From Pleurodeles waltl (taxonomy: Eukaryota > Chordata > Amphibia > Caudata > Salamandridae), in NCBI RefSeq assembly GCF_031143425.1, contig NC_090444.1, forward strand, positions 1,314,663,324-1,314,727,323: DNA of 64,000 nt. Reading direction: 5' to 3'. Made by a program: the position numbers and the translations under genes. Shown here piece by piece: positions 10,690-20,830 of the stretch; position 1 is the stretch's first letter, and the number at the start of each line of letters is the position of its first letter. The notes beneath the pieces are model-generated. The model saw only the letters and a program-made list of their open reading frames with translations, was not told where the DNA came from and ran no database searches.

Positions 10690-12383
10690 GTTTTATCCAA
10701 CTAACTCCCCTGTGTAAAAGATCCTCAGTCCTCTTGACATGAAGATTCAAAGAAATATGGCTGAATAAACATGAAGACCAATTCTCTAGCAATGAATGCC
10801 ATACAATACAAGGAATTTATATCTAAAGGTTCAGGAGGCTGCTTTTGATATGACACATATTATACAAAGTATGATTTATTCTCCATGATTTTGTGTGTTA
10901 ATTCAGAGATCTGCATGAAACCCTGAAAAGTGAATACTGGAAGTGACAGGGACAACATCAATATAGTAGGACCCACAAACCAAGACAAAAATGGGATTAT
11001 GTCCATGAGTGGATATATTCAAGAGAAGAGAAACTAAATTAACAAAGAAAAATTGCAGAACTGTCATAATCGTCCCCGAGATCTCTTACAGTTCCTAGAG
11101 AGTAATGTTAAAAGAATGACCAGATTAATCTCATTGTGTGTCTTGTCAGAGATGCTGTCATTGGTAGCAATGAGAACGTTTATTATTCATGAATAGTAAG
11201 CTGACTTTTGGACACAATATTGCTTGGCCTTTAACCTACCTAATGTTGTCAGGTATAAATTTATCATTTATTTAATACGTTGATGATGGATGATGAAAAG
11301 TGCTTAGGCTTCTCCAACAATGACAGCACTGCAGACAATGGGGTTGTCAAAGATGCAACTATTGTCTTTGCCTTCTTTATCTGAGGAGATAAAGGAGGTG
11401 ACATAGATGGAGAAGATTTTCTCTTTCTCAATTCATGCTCAGGTGAAGGAAAAGTGGTTCTGACAGATTTGTTCAGTCTTTTTATGTATATTCTCCTGTG
11501 ACTCATAAGTGGTGGAGGCTTATTCCTCTGTTGGCGGTATCATTTTTGAGCTTTGAAGGATTTCAAATGCAGCTTAGACACTTTCTTTTCCAGGAAGAAG
11601 AGGGGCACTTGAAACAGATTGACCCCCAAAAGAGGGGTTTTGTACCCACCTCCCAAGTCCTCACTCAGAGTCATTAAAGGCTTTAGCTGAAAATGTCCTA
11701 CAGAGTTTAGCCTTTTGGTTTGTGATAAATAAAGGAAAGGAAATAAATGCACATTCTTTGTGGATCATCAATAAAAACTAATTTTGCCACACAAGTTACA
11801 TGCCTTGAAAAGGCTCATTTTGAAGATTTTCCCATTTCAGATTTATTTAATGGCTTACTGAGGAGGTAGTGGTGGATGTGCTCAAAACACAGCCTAAGGA
11901 GAGGCTAAATTCAAAGTTTTTAAGGTGAAAATAAAAATTATCTGTATGAAAAGAGAGCAAAGCTCTGGGACTTACTTTTCACACAATGTGCACTCCCACC
12001 TAATTGGCTGGAATTCTGTTATTTTCCAGTAATGGGAGTGGCACTGCTTAAATGCCTTTCTGGCTTGTTGTGGCTTGAACTGCTATTTTAAAAGTTACTG
12101 TAAAACTACCACTCTGATGATGGGGAATAATTCAATCATGTCAATCTAATAAAGATCCAAAGCTGAAGAAAAATACTTAAAAAAACCATTGTTTAAACAT
12201 TTAGTATTGAACAGTTCGCTGAGCTCGATAAAGATCACCAACTAACCCCACTATCAGTTGATTGTTGTCAGCATAACCGTAAAAAGTGAAACCAAAAGAG
12301 CAACTTTGGTTTAACAATAAATAAAGTAGGGCTGATGGACTAAGCCTTGTGAGATTTCACTCTTCAGCTTTTTAGGTGTTGAT
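10690..12383. other. No recognised feature
   Basis: AT-rich DNA without a recognisable protein fragment or repeat boundary. Minus-strand open frames at 11264-11506 and 11540-11752 are Lys/Ser-rich and match nothing I know. Confidence 0.4.
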
Positions 12384-12872
12384 TTAAAGCTGCCAAGAAT
12401 AAGTGACTGTGATCTGTTTTGCTTGCAGGAAAGATATGAGGCAGTTAAAGATGCATCTTCTCAATCTCGCTTCGTTCAAATGGTGAAGAAGAGTAAAGTG
12501 GGAGACAGCGTCAACAGCAGCTGAAGGATCAAGAGGTATCAAAAAGGCTGCCATGCCCTTATCTGACCACACCTGACCGTCATCAAGGACAACCACCAGA
12601 GCAGATTCAGTAGAATGTCCTGGCCTGAAGCCAGACTGAGAACGACCATAAAATCCTTCTTCACCAGAAAACTGAAAGGTTGAACATTTATTATGTTGTC
12701 TATCACATTAGTGGCAAAAAGCAGCAGCAATACAGGCCTATAATTGGAAGGTGTAGAAGGTTCTGCTCCCTTCTTTTTGAGTATAGCAACAACCATGGTT
12801 TTTCAAAGCCTGAGGGCAGTGGATGTTTAATGAGGACCATTAAGTTCTGGCTAATAATGTCAGCGGCCAGAA
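12384..12872 (-). pseudogene. L2-like LINE reverse transcriptase relic, 3' part, cut by Harbinger
   Basis: Minus-strand frames read VVAILKKKGAEPSTPSNYRPV, a FRPGHSTES-type segment (SGQDILLN / ESALVVVLDD in neighbouring frames), then AAFLIPLDPSAAVDAVSH and LLHHLNEARL. These match RT motifs 1, 2 and A of L2/CR1-type LINEs; the usual F-D in motif A is V-D here. There are at least two frameshifts and no YADD box. Directly upstream the frame reaches the Harbinger edge at 12873 and resumes at 20461. Confidence 0.75.
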
Positions 12873-12875
12873 TAA
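12873..12875. repeat. TAA target-site duplication, left
   Basis: TAA directly precedes the terminal inverted repeat, and a matching TAA follows the right end at 20458-20460. PIF/Harbinger elements duplicate a TWA trinucleotide on insertion. Confidence 0.9.
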
Positions 12876-12889
12876 GGCCCTCATTACAA
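12876..12889 (+). repeat. Harbinger terminal inverted repeat, left
   Basis: GGCCCTCATTACAA, identical to the reverse complement of 20444-20457. It is the presumed site of strand cleavage by the transposase. Beyond these 14 bases the two ends diverge. Confidence 0.93.
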
Positions 12890-13159
12890 TATTGATGGTA
12901 AGTGCCGCTTACCGCCATGCTGACTGCCGCCAACATACTGTGACCGCGGCGGTATACCGCTACCCGTATTATGACCCACACATAGAGATCCGCCACTATA
13001 CAGACACACACACAAGTCCGCCAGCCTAAAGGTCAGTGATAAGCTGGCGGTACCAAAACACACACCGTTACGCCAACAGAAATACGCCCACAGCATCATG
13101 ACCCACGAATCACTGTGGCGGTTATTCAACCGCGATAAACCATTGGCGGTACAGACCGC

Positions 13160-13300
13160 CATGCTCAAAATACACACACACACACACATACAAAACTACA
13201 CCACTTTGGACAATTGAAACTACACACACCTGACACAAATACACACACCACACCCACACACCCACACCAATATAAAACACACACACTATCCACAACCCTT
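13160..13300. repeat. CA-rich microsatellite
   Basis: Runs of ACACAC interrupted by CCCACACACCCAC segments, just upstream of the first Myb-like gene of the Harbinger element. A smaller GT run lies at 19980-19997 near the other end. Confidence 0.8.
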
Positions 13301-13462
13301 TACGACTCAAAGATTTTGGTCAGAGGGAAAGAGACAAGCCAGGAGCACCCACTGAATCTGAGCCACAAAACACCATCACCCATATACCATCCATGCACCT
13401 CACAGCACACACCCCAACACATCAGCCCATACACCCTCACACATACCACTCACACCACACCC

Positions 13463-14853
13463 ATGGCACCACAAAGACACCCCATGTTCTCCGAGGAGGA
13501 GCTAAGGGTCATGGTGGAGGAAATCATCCAGGTAGAGCCACAGCTATTCGAATCACAGGTGCAGCAGACATCTATCGTGAGGAAGATGGTGCTATGGCGG
13601 AGAGTCGTGGACAGGGTCCTCCCCCACAACTAACAACATGGGAGGAACAAGTCTTGGCAATCATGCATCCTGAGGGCCTGGCAGGAGTAGCAGGAGGACT
13701 GGACTCTGGTAAGTCAAATCCTTACTACTTTATCCCCCACCCTACCTGCACAAACAACAACCCCTACCCTCACCCCCATCACCCCACCACCTCACAAATA
13801 CCCCACCACCACAACCCACCCATCCCAATACCAAGCCCTGCATGCAACACCAATGCATGGACCCCACTCACAGACCTGCATGGACACCCATCACCACAGC
13901 ATGCACACTAGTGACAATCACTTAGCCAAACCAATCACAACTCACACAAGCCAAAGCTGCCTTGCTAATAACAACCATAGAGGGAAACATATCCATGCAC
14001 AAGATGGCACACGCAGAAACAATAACACTGCATTTACATCCCCCAGGACCCCCACTCAATGTCACCGGAGAGGAGGTGCCAGCCACATCCAGCCCCCCCC
14101 GGAGGAGGCCCACAGTGATGACAGCAGCTCTGCATGCCTGGATCACGATGACCAACCTGGTCCATCAGGGTCCTCTGGACAGTCGGTTACCCAGGCACAG
14201 ACCCAACCCACCACAGAGCCTCCACCTCAGGAAACACCACCACAGCACCCACCCAGCGGGCCCATCCTTTTGTCCCCAGGACACATCAATCAGCAGTGTG
14301 CCCACCACTACAGGGACCCCAGGCAACCCCACAAACACAGGACGATCAGGGACCTGGGGTCAGTGGCACAGGACAACAGGGAAGCTGGGAGGACTGCTGT
14401 GCGACAGGGGGAGGGCAGGGGGAGGACAGGCTCAGGGAACCGACTCTCTACAAGGCACTCACCAACATCCTGGGAGCATACCACCATTCCCAAGAGACCA
14501 TGGGCCAGATACTGGCCAAGTTGCAGGAGACCCAGCGTCTGCAGGAGGGACAGTACCTGGGGATCAGGGAGGACCTGAGGGACATCCACACCACCCTGGT
14601 CACCATTGCAGGGGTACTGGCAGACATGGCCAACACCATGAGGGAGGCAGTGGCACACCACCGGGCCCCTGACACTAGCCACACCGAAGAACAGCCCTCT
14701 ACCTCCGCCGATGCTAGTGGACAGGAGGCCCTGCCACAGGAAAAACAGGCCACTAGCACCCCACCCCCTGCAGAAGGAGAACCACCCCGCAAACGGTCCC
14801 TGCAATCCAGGCAGAAGCCAGAGAACATTGCCAAGACCCCCACCAGGAAATAA
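13463..14853 (+). pseudogene. Harbinger Myb/SANT-like DNA-binding protein 1, degenerate
   Basis: The ATG at 13463 opens a frame with FSEEELRVMVEEII and a helix reaching VLWRRVVDRV, a trihelix Myb/SANT-like start. The frame then shifts, and the middle of the domain appears deleted, because TWEEQVLAIMHPEGLAG follows at once. GACTCTG/GTAAGT near 13710 looks like a splice donor. The later exon (from about 14060) is Pro/Ser/Gln-rich, shifts frame once more near 14290 and ends in a helical stretch (ALTNILGAYHHSQETMGQIL, then LVTIAGVLADMANTMREA) and a basic tail (PPRKRSLQSRQK) stopping at 14853. In this family the helical end probably multimerises or contacts the transposase. Confidence 0.75.
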
Positions 14854-15332
14854 GACTCTCCTGATTGTCACCCTTGTGTCCCACTCTATCACCCTGTCCA
14901 CCTTGAACTGCCATTGCTCCACTTCCTATGCCCCCTTGGAGAATGCACCTGTGATACAAATAGACTGGACTCTAACCTGGACTTTCCTCTATCAGCAACC
15001 AAGCCCATTGCAATACCCCCTCCACTTATTAGCACCTAAATAAACATCCTTGGAACAAATTCAAATATGGAGTCTGTCAATTGTTTGACATATGTATTAG
15101 TTTCACAAACTGTAAACATTGCAATTCAAATGTACTGTAATATTTACATAGGTATGACCTGTAGTGGGCAGCAGTAAACACACCAGGAGCCAGAGTGGGG
15201 CACAGAGATCTGAAAATAGAGATGCCAAAGGGTAAGGTAAGTGGCCATAGAAATAGGGAAATCAGGCTGCCACGTTCAATGTCAAACACAAAACTGCAAT
15301 GGAGGGTGAAGTTACAGTGTCTTACCTGTGTG

Positions 15333-16297
15333 TCACTGGAAGTACTGTTGAATTAGTGTAGTTCTGTTGTCCACATCTTCTTCCTCGCGTATCAAGGCCA
15401 GGTTGTGCAACATGCAACATGCAACGATGATCTGGCACACCTTCTTAGGTGAGTAGTACAGGGATCCACCTGTCAGGTGGAGGCACCGGAACCTGGCCTT
15501 TAGGAGGCCAAAGGTTCGCTCAATGATCCTCCTTGTTCGCCCATGTGCCTCATTGTAACGTTCCTCTGCCCTTGTCCTGGTATTCGTTACTGGGGTCACT
15601 AGCCATGAGAGGTTGGGGTAACCAGAGGTCACCTGCAAATATTGAGGGATACCTGTTAGCCACACATTTACCCTAAGGGCCAAACCCACACCCATGTACC
15701 TACATCAACTGGGTGGGGACCATGGGCTCACCTATTAGCCACACCCTGTGCCTCTGGAGTTGAGACATCACAAATGGGATGCTGCTATTTCTCAAGATAA
15801 AGGCATCATGCACAGAGCCAGGATACTTTGCATTGACATGGGAGATGTACTGGCCTGCCAAACATACCATATGCACATTCAGAGAGTGAAAGCTTGTTCG
15901 TTTCTCCGGGGAGGGGGGGGGACAAATGCAATAAGTGTACCATCAATGGCACCAATGATGTTGGGGATATGTCCCAGTGCACAGAAGTCAGCCTTCACTG
16001 TGGCCAAATCCTCCACCTGGGGGAATACGATGTAGCTGTGCATGTTTTTCAGCAGGGCAGACAACACTCTGGTCAGCACGTTTGAGAACATAGGCTGGGA
16101 CATCCCTGATGCCATGGCCACAGTTGCTTGGAAGGAACCACTTGCCAGGAAATGGAGCACTGACAGGACCTGCACTAGAGGGGGGATCCCAGTGGGGTGA
16201 CGGATAGCAGATATCAGGTCTGGTTCCACTGGGCACACAGTTCTTGGATTGTGGCCCTATCAAGTCTGTAGGTCAGGATAATGTGCCTGTCCTCCAT
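15333..16297 (-). pseudogene. HARBI1-like DDE transposase of the Harbinger element
   Basis: Cuts and pastes the element. MEDRHIILTYRLDR starts at 16297, and a frameshift near 16225 leads into PDLISAIRHPTGIPP. The helix-turn-helix-like part, with SGMSQPMFSNVLTRVLSALL, precedes the first catalytic Asp in IIGAIDGT (about 15943). The second Asp, in GSVHDAFIL (about 15806), lies in another frame after a deletion following RRNEQ. The Glu, in RIIERTFGLLKARF (about 15520), comes after a probable intron (donor near 15735, acceptor near 15632). A one-base insertion near 15630 disrupts the exon join. Three catalytic residues persist in three broken frames. The divergent Myb-like gene starts 509 bp away. 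Confidence 0.88.
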
Positions 16298-16805
16298 TGT
16301 CGCCAGGTCCACCAGGGATCTGTACACAGGGATGTCTCCATCTCCTATTCATCCTCAGTGGTTGAACTCTAGAGTGAAAAACGGTGAGCAGAAGGTCATA
16401 TTCACACATATTTCAACATTAACATGCAATTTTTGCTTTACAGAAACAGTATGTGAACTCGTAAGTCAGTTGATGTGCCAATGTCTGCTATCATGCAGTT
16501 AGGTGCCATGGCCTGTGCCCACCTGAAATGGCGGTTGCCTGACCTGTGAGGAGGGACAAGTGTAAATGAGGTAATTCCGCTGGCGTTGTGCGCTGTTGCG
16601 GTCAACGACCGCTGTGCAACACCGCATTGGTTATCATTGGGGCCTATGGGTTCCAGGAGCCAATGGCGATGTATGCCGGCGGTGACGGTATGCACTGCCA
16701 CGGACGTGACTTCCATTTTCTATCTGTTCACTCACTTGCTACCTGACCTTCAACAGGAGAGGACCTACACTGAAGTGCTGCTGTGACCTGTGTCTGGAAG
16801 CGACC
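16298..16805. promoter_or_regulatory. Divergent intergenic region of the Harbinger element
   Basis: This sits between the minus-strand transposase start and the plus-strand second Myb-like start, so it is the natural place for a shared bidirectional promoter. It is GC-rich at 16570-16710, with GCGG/CCGC and CGGCGGTGACGG motifs like those in the element's subterminal regions. No TATA box is convincing. Inferred from position. Confidence 0.35.
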
Positions 16806-19098
16806 ATGGCTCGAGTGTCTGGGGAAAGGACCCCTGCCTTCACCTCGGAGGAGTTGGAGAGACTGGTGGATGGGGTCCTACCCCAGTACCCTTTACTCTA
16901 TGGTCCTCCACACAAACAGGTGAGTACACTGTGAGTATGATGCGTGAGGCATGAATTTATGGGTTGCTGTGTGTGTAAGCCTCGTGTAGGCGGGGGTCTG
17001 AGGGGTGCTGGGCAGAGTGCTGCATGTATGGTGGTCAATGTATGGGCGTAAGGGGATGGGGATATGTTGGGCCATGACTATAACAGTCCGGACGGTATGA
17101 CTAATACCTTTTCTGCTGTATTTTTTCTGCAGGTCAAAGCCCATCAGAAATGGGCATCTACTACTGGGCAGGGTCCTGTGGGTTTCGGGTGTGCAGCTAA
17201 TGGTGTCAGGCATTGTACCCCATGGGCTGTTGACTAGCATTGTAAATGGTAGTGCATGGCCTAGTGCATAGGGCTGTTCCCTGTGAGTTGTGTACGCCAA
17301 TGGTGCTGGCATTTACCAAGTATATCCTCTGTCTCTCTCTCCCCCCCCTTTTTGTTTTGTCACCCTGTCCTTGTGTGCATTAGCATCAACTGTCGAAGGA
17401 GCAGAGGCACCGGCGACGGACGGAGCTGCATCCCACATGGGCCTGGAGACTTAACACACCAACGGTGAGAGCACCAGTGGGACGGAGGGCGAGGGGAGCA
17501 CCACGACAGAGACAGGAGGGGACAGTACCGACAGCGACACCCCCTCCGATGGCAGTTCCCTGGCGGACACCTCTGTGCCCACCCCAACTACAGGTACAGC
17601 TGCCACCCCCGTACTAGCACTGCCCTCCCAGTAGCCTCTCAGCATGTTTCCCGTGCCCCCTCACCCAGGAAGGTGGGCATCTCCTTCGCCCCAGGCACCT
17701 CAGTCTCTGCCCCAGTCAGCCCTGCTGCCCTCAGTGAGGAGGCTATTGACCTCATGAGATCCCTCTCTGTTGGGCAGTCAACCATACTGAATGCCATCCA
17801 GGGTGTCTCAGGGCATTTGCAACAAACAAATGCATACCTGGAGGGCATTCACTATGGCGTGGTGGCCTAAAAGAGAGCATTCCAGGCTCTGGCCAACTCA
17901 CTGATGGCAGCCATTGTCCCTGTCTCCAGCCTCCCCCCTCCAACTTCGTCTGCCCAGTCCCAATCCCCTCAACTCCAGCCTATCCCAAGCACACCTTCAG
18001 ACCAGCAATCACTCACATCAACACACAGAAGTGGCTCAGGCAAACACAAGCACCACGCTTTATCTCACAGGCACTCACACAAGCACCATCCACATGCAGA
18101 CACACCAACATCCACTGCCTCCACTGTGTCCCCCTTCTCCTCGTCGTCCACCTCCCTCCCAGTAGCGTCTCCACTCACACCTGCATGCACTACATCCTCA
18201 CTCACTACCTCCATCACCAGCACGCCTATCACTACACGCCCCTCACTGGCAGTCACCACCCCCACATCCATGCAAGCGTCCCCAGTGTCCTCTCCCACTG
18301 TGTCTGTGACCCTTCCTCCCAAAGTAGACAAACGCAAGCAATCAGATACCCAACAGCCATCCACCTCACAACACCATCCAGCCCATGCACCTGCACCCAA
18401 ACACAGCAGAATGACACCTCCTACAACCACACCCTCTTCCTCCACACCCAAACTTTCACCCTCTTCCTGCCCCAGTGTCCCTAAGAAGCTTTTCCTCGCC
18501 AACACTGACCTATTCCCTACCCCTCCCATCCCCGTCCTTCACCTCAGGCCAGGGTGGCCGCAACCTAGTCCAGCACCTCAGCCACCCAGTCCACGGCCAC
18601 TGTGGTTTCTGCAGCAACTGCAGGTGTGAGAGGCTCCAAGGAAGCACCAGTCAGCCCAGCCAGTGTGCCACCGCCACCTGCCAAAGCCAAGTAGGGTCTG
18701 CCACCTAGCAAGGGCAAGAAGGGGACACCAGCCAGCAAGGGGAAGGAGGCACCACCAGCCAGCAAGGGCAAAAAAAAGACACCAGCTGGCAGAAGCAAGG
18801 AGGCACCACCATCTGCCAAGGGCAGGAAGGGGCACACAACACCAGCCATGGCACTTCAGCTGTCTGAGGCTGCAGGTGAAGACCTGGAGGCTACCACCAC
18901 CACTGGCACCACCGCCACCTGCACCGCGGCCAGCACCGGCATCTGCACCACGGCCAGCACCGCCACATGCACCGCCGCCAGCAGCACCAATGCCAGCAGC
19001 CCCAGTGGGCAGCTATCCGAGGCTGCAGGTGAAGGCCTGGAGGCTACCACCACCAATGCCAGCACCACAACCTGCAGCGCAACTGGCATCCACTGAGC
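16806..19098 (+). pseudogene. Harbinger Myb/SANT-like protein 2, degenerate
   Basis: The ATG at 16806 starts MARVSGERTPAFTSEELERL, then VDGVLPQYPLLYGPP. This parallels the first Myb-like protein but differs clearly in sequence. CACAAACAG/GTGAGT (16921) looks like a splice donor, and TTTTTTCTGCAG/GTCAAAGCCC (about 17132) an acceptor. The usual basic HxRKRW helix is not found. A later exon (about 17590 on) has SEEAIDLMRSLSVGQSTI and LQQTNAYLEGIHYGVVA, then an in-frame TAA at 17868, after which KRAFQALANSLMAAI continues. The tail is Ser/Thr/Pro-rich, then carries SKGKK-type basic repeats with further stops (18650-18840). The end is uncertain. Confidence 0.72.
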
Positions 19099-19216
19099 AG
19101 CCGTCACTGCCGGCAAGCAGTGTGTAGTGATGACTACATGGGCTGCATTGCGTCCTGGCCCCTGCAACACCTGTCGGTGTGACACACAGGTGAGAGACTG
19201 TGACCTTACCCCATCC

Positions 19217-19430
19217 AGGATGAAGCACACTGGGCACAAGGCCCCCTCCTGCACCAGTGAAAGAAGGCATCCACTCAGCCCCTCCGTGCCAGGATGAAGC
19301 ACACTGGGCACGAGGCCCCCTCCAGAACCAGTGGAAGAAGGCATCCACTCAGCACCTCCTTGCCAGGATGAAGCACACTGGGCACAAAGCCCCCTCCAGA
19401 ACCAGTGGAAGAAAGCATTCACTTGAGGGA
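19217..19430. repeat. Minisatellite, ~74-bp unit, three copies
   Basis: Units share AGGATGAAGCACACTGGGCA, then CCCCCTCCAGAACCAGTGGAAG. It lies within the Harbinger element after the second Myb-like gene. Long minus-strand frames across it are artefacts of repetition. Confidence 0.85.
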
Positions 19431-19640
19431 CTGTGGCTTTGCACTCCCCAGGACCAAGCAGTGGGCAAACCACCCACTTGAGAGACTGTGGCTTTGCACT
19501 CCCCAGGACCAAGCAGTGGGCAACCCACCCACTAGAGAGACTGTGGCTTTGCACTCCCCAGGACCAAGCAGTGGGCAACCCACCCACTAGAGAGACTGTG
19601 GCTTTGCACTCCCCAGGACAAAGCAGTGGGCCTGGAGCCC
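19428..19640. repeat. Minisatellite, 55-bp unit, four copies
   Basis: Units begin GACTGTGGCTTTGCACTCCC near 19430, 19484, 19539 and 19594, and continue with AAGCAGTGGGCAACCCACCC. The middle copies are almost identical, so expansion or homogenisation happened after the older 74-bp array. Confidence 0.88.
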
Positions 19641-20443
19641 CCTCCAGGCCAGTGGCATTGTACCATCTTCTGGCTGAGATGCCCCCCATTCCCTGTCCCC
19701 CTGAGGTGCCTGTGTGTCTTCGACCTGATGCCCCTGCAGTGTTCTCTCAGTATTGAGGCAGGAGCCAAGTGTGGCCTTGGCCTATGTGTTATGGCCCAGT
19801 GGGCCACGGACGTTTTGGAGTGGGCATTGTCCCTCCTTCGTATATATTGTACATACGGTTTATGGCTTTAAGAATGTATTTTTGTAAATTTATAATATTA
19901 CACTCAATTTAATCAATTCCTTTTGTCCTTATGTAATGTTGTTGCATCTGTTTGTGTGTATGGTGTTGGGGTGGGGATGTTGTGTGTGTGTGTGTCACTC
20001 TCTTTTTCCTCCCCCCCTCCCTTATGTGCTAGATGCAGTACTCACCGTGGTCGTCTTTGCCGGCGTTCATGTTCCTGGTGTATGAGAAGGTACACCAGCA
20101 TTGGAAAAAAGTGCAGGTCGAGCTCCATGGTGTCGTGGTTCTTCCTTGAGTGTCGAGAAGGTGAGTCATTTCCCTTCAGTGTTCTGTTTCCGCCATGCTT
20201 TTGATGGTGTTGGTAGCGCCCCGGAATAGCTGGCGGATAGGCGTGTTGTATTGCTGTGGGCGGTACATTGTCTTCTGCCTGGCTGTTGGTGGTTACCGCC
20301 GCAGTGTTTGTTGCTACCGCCATGGCGGTCAGTGTGTTAAAGTGGCTGTTTGTGTTGGCGGTTTCCGCCGTGGTCATGATTCCATTTTGTTTACCGCTGG
20401 CCTGTTGCCGGTGTTACCACCGCGTTATCACCGACCGCCAGGG

Positions 20444-20457
20444 TTGTAATGAGGGCC
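20444..20457 (-). repeat. Harbinger terminal inverted repeat, right
   Basis: TTGTAATGAGGGCC, perfect complement of 12876-12889, followed by the TAA duplication at 20458-20460. The adjoining 250 bases are rich in GCGG and CCGC motifs. Confidence 0.93.
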
Positions 20458-20460
20458 TAA

Positions 20461-20830
20461 ATGTCTTCATATAGCATTGGTCAATGGGTGACCCGATTTT
20501 AGATCTCTGACCTTTGTTGACCACCATAGTGCGAGTAATAGGGTCTAAGTACTATGAGTAAGAGAAGGAGTCTGATTATAAAAAGCATACTCAGAAGATT
20601 CGTAGGCTAGAAAGAATTTTGTCTAATTTTCTCAATTTTGTCTTCAAAATAGTCTGACGACTGATAACAGAATTTCTGTGACAGCAGTGCTTCATGCCGC
20701 TGACATTTGCAAGCAGAGGCTCGTTACTATGCCAAAGATTTCCTTGGAGGGACAGAGAGCAGAGATAATTTTCTTGACGTAATATTTTGATCTCTTTTTT
20801 GAATGGCATGTATAATATAAACATATGCCC
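20461..20830 (-). pseudogene. L2-like LINE relic, upstream part
   Basis: The minus strand reads VKGQRSKIGSPIDQCYMKTF up to the Harbinger edge. Removing the element and one TAA lets this frame run without interruption into ILAADIISQNLMVLIKH at 12872. The D-P-C-like segment followed by a hydrophobic helix is the usual lead-in to the L2 RT domain. Farther upstream (20824-20591) KEIKILRQENY and KTKLRKLDKIL resemble the linker before RT, but weakly. Confidence 0.65.

Larger units (their letters stand above)
12876..20457 (+). mobile_element. Complete PIF/Harbinger transposon, 7,582 bp, with Myb-like genes and a transposase
   Basis: The ends are perfect 14-bp inverted repeats: GGCCCTCATTACAA at 12876-12889 and its complement at 20444-20457, flanked by TAA. 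Inside are a Myb/SANT-like gene (13463-14853, plus), a HARBI1-like transposase (16297-15333, minus) and a second Myb/SANT-like gene (16806 to about 19100, plus). In characterised Harbinger systems one Myb-like protein carries the transposase into the nucleus and binds the element ends. All three genes carry disabling changes, so this copy is not autonomous. Subterminal regions are rich in GCGG/CCGC. Confidence 0.93.

Noticed and set aside
16298..16805. Possible internal Harbinger end, which would mean two nested elements
   Set aside because: GC-rich motifs resemble the subterminal regions, but no GGCCCTCATTACAA end or TAA pair was found.
18856..19689. 277-codon minus-strand frame
   Set aside because: It runs antisense through two minisatellites and low-complexity coding sequence of the Harbinger element; repetition keeps it open.
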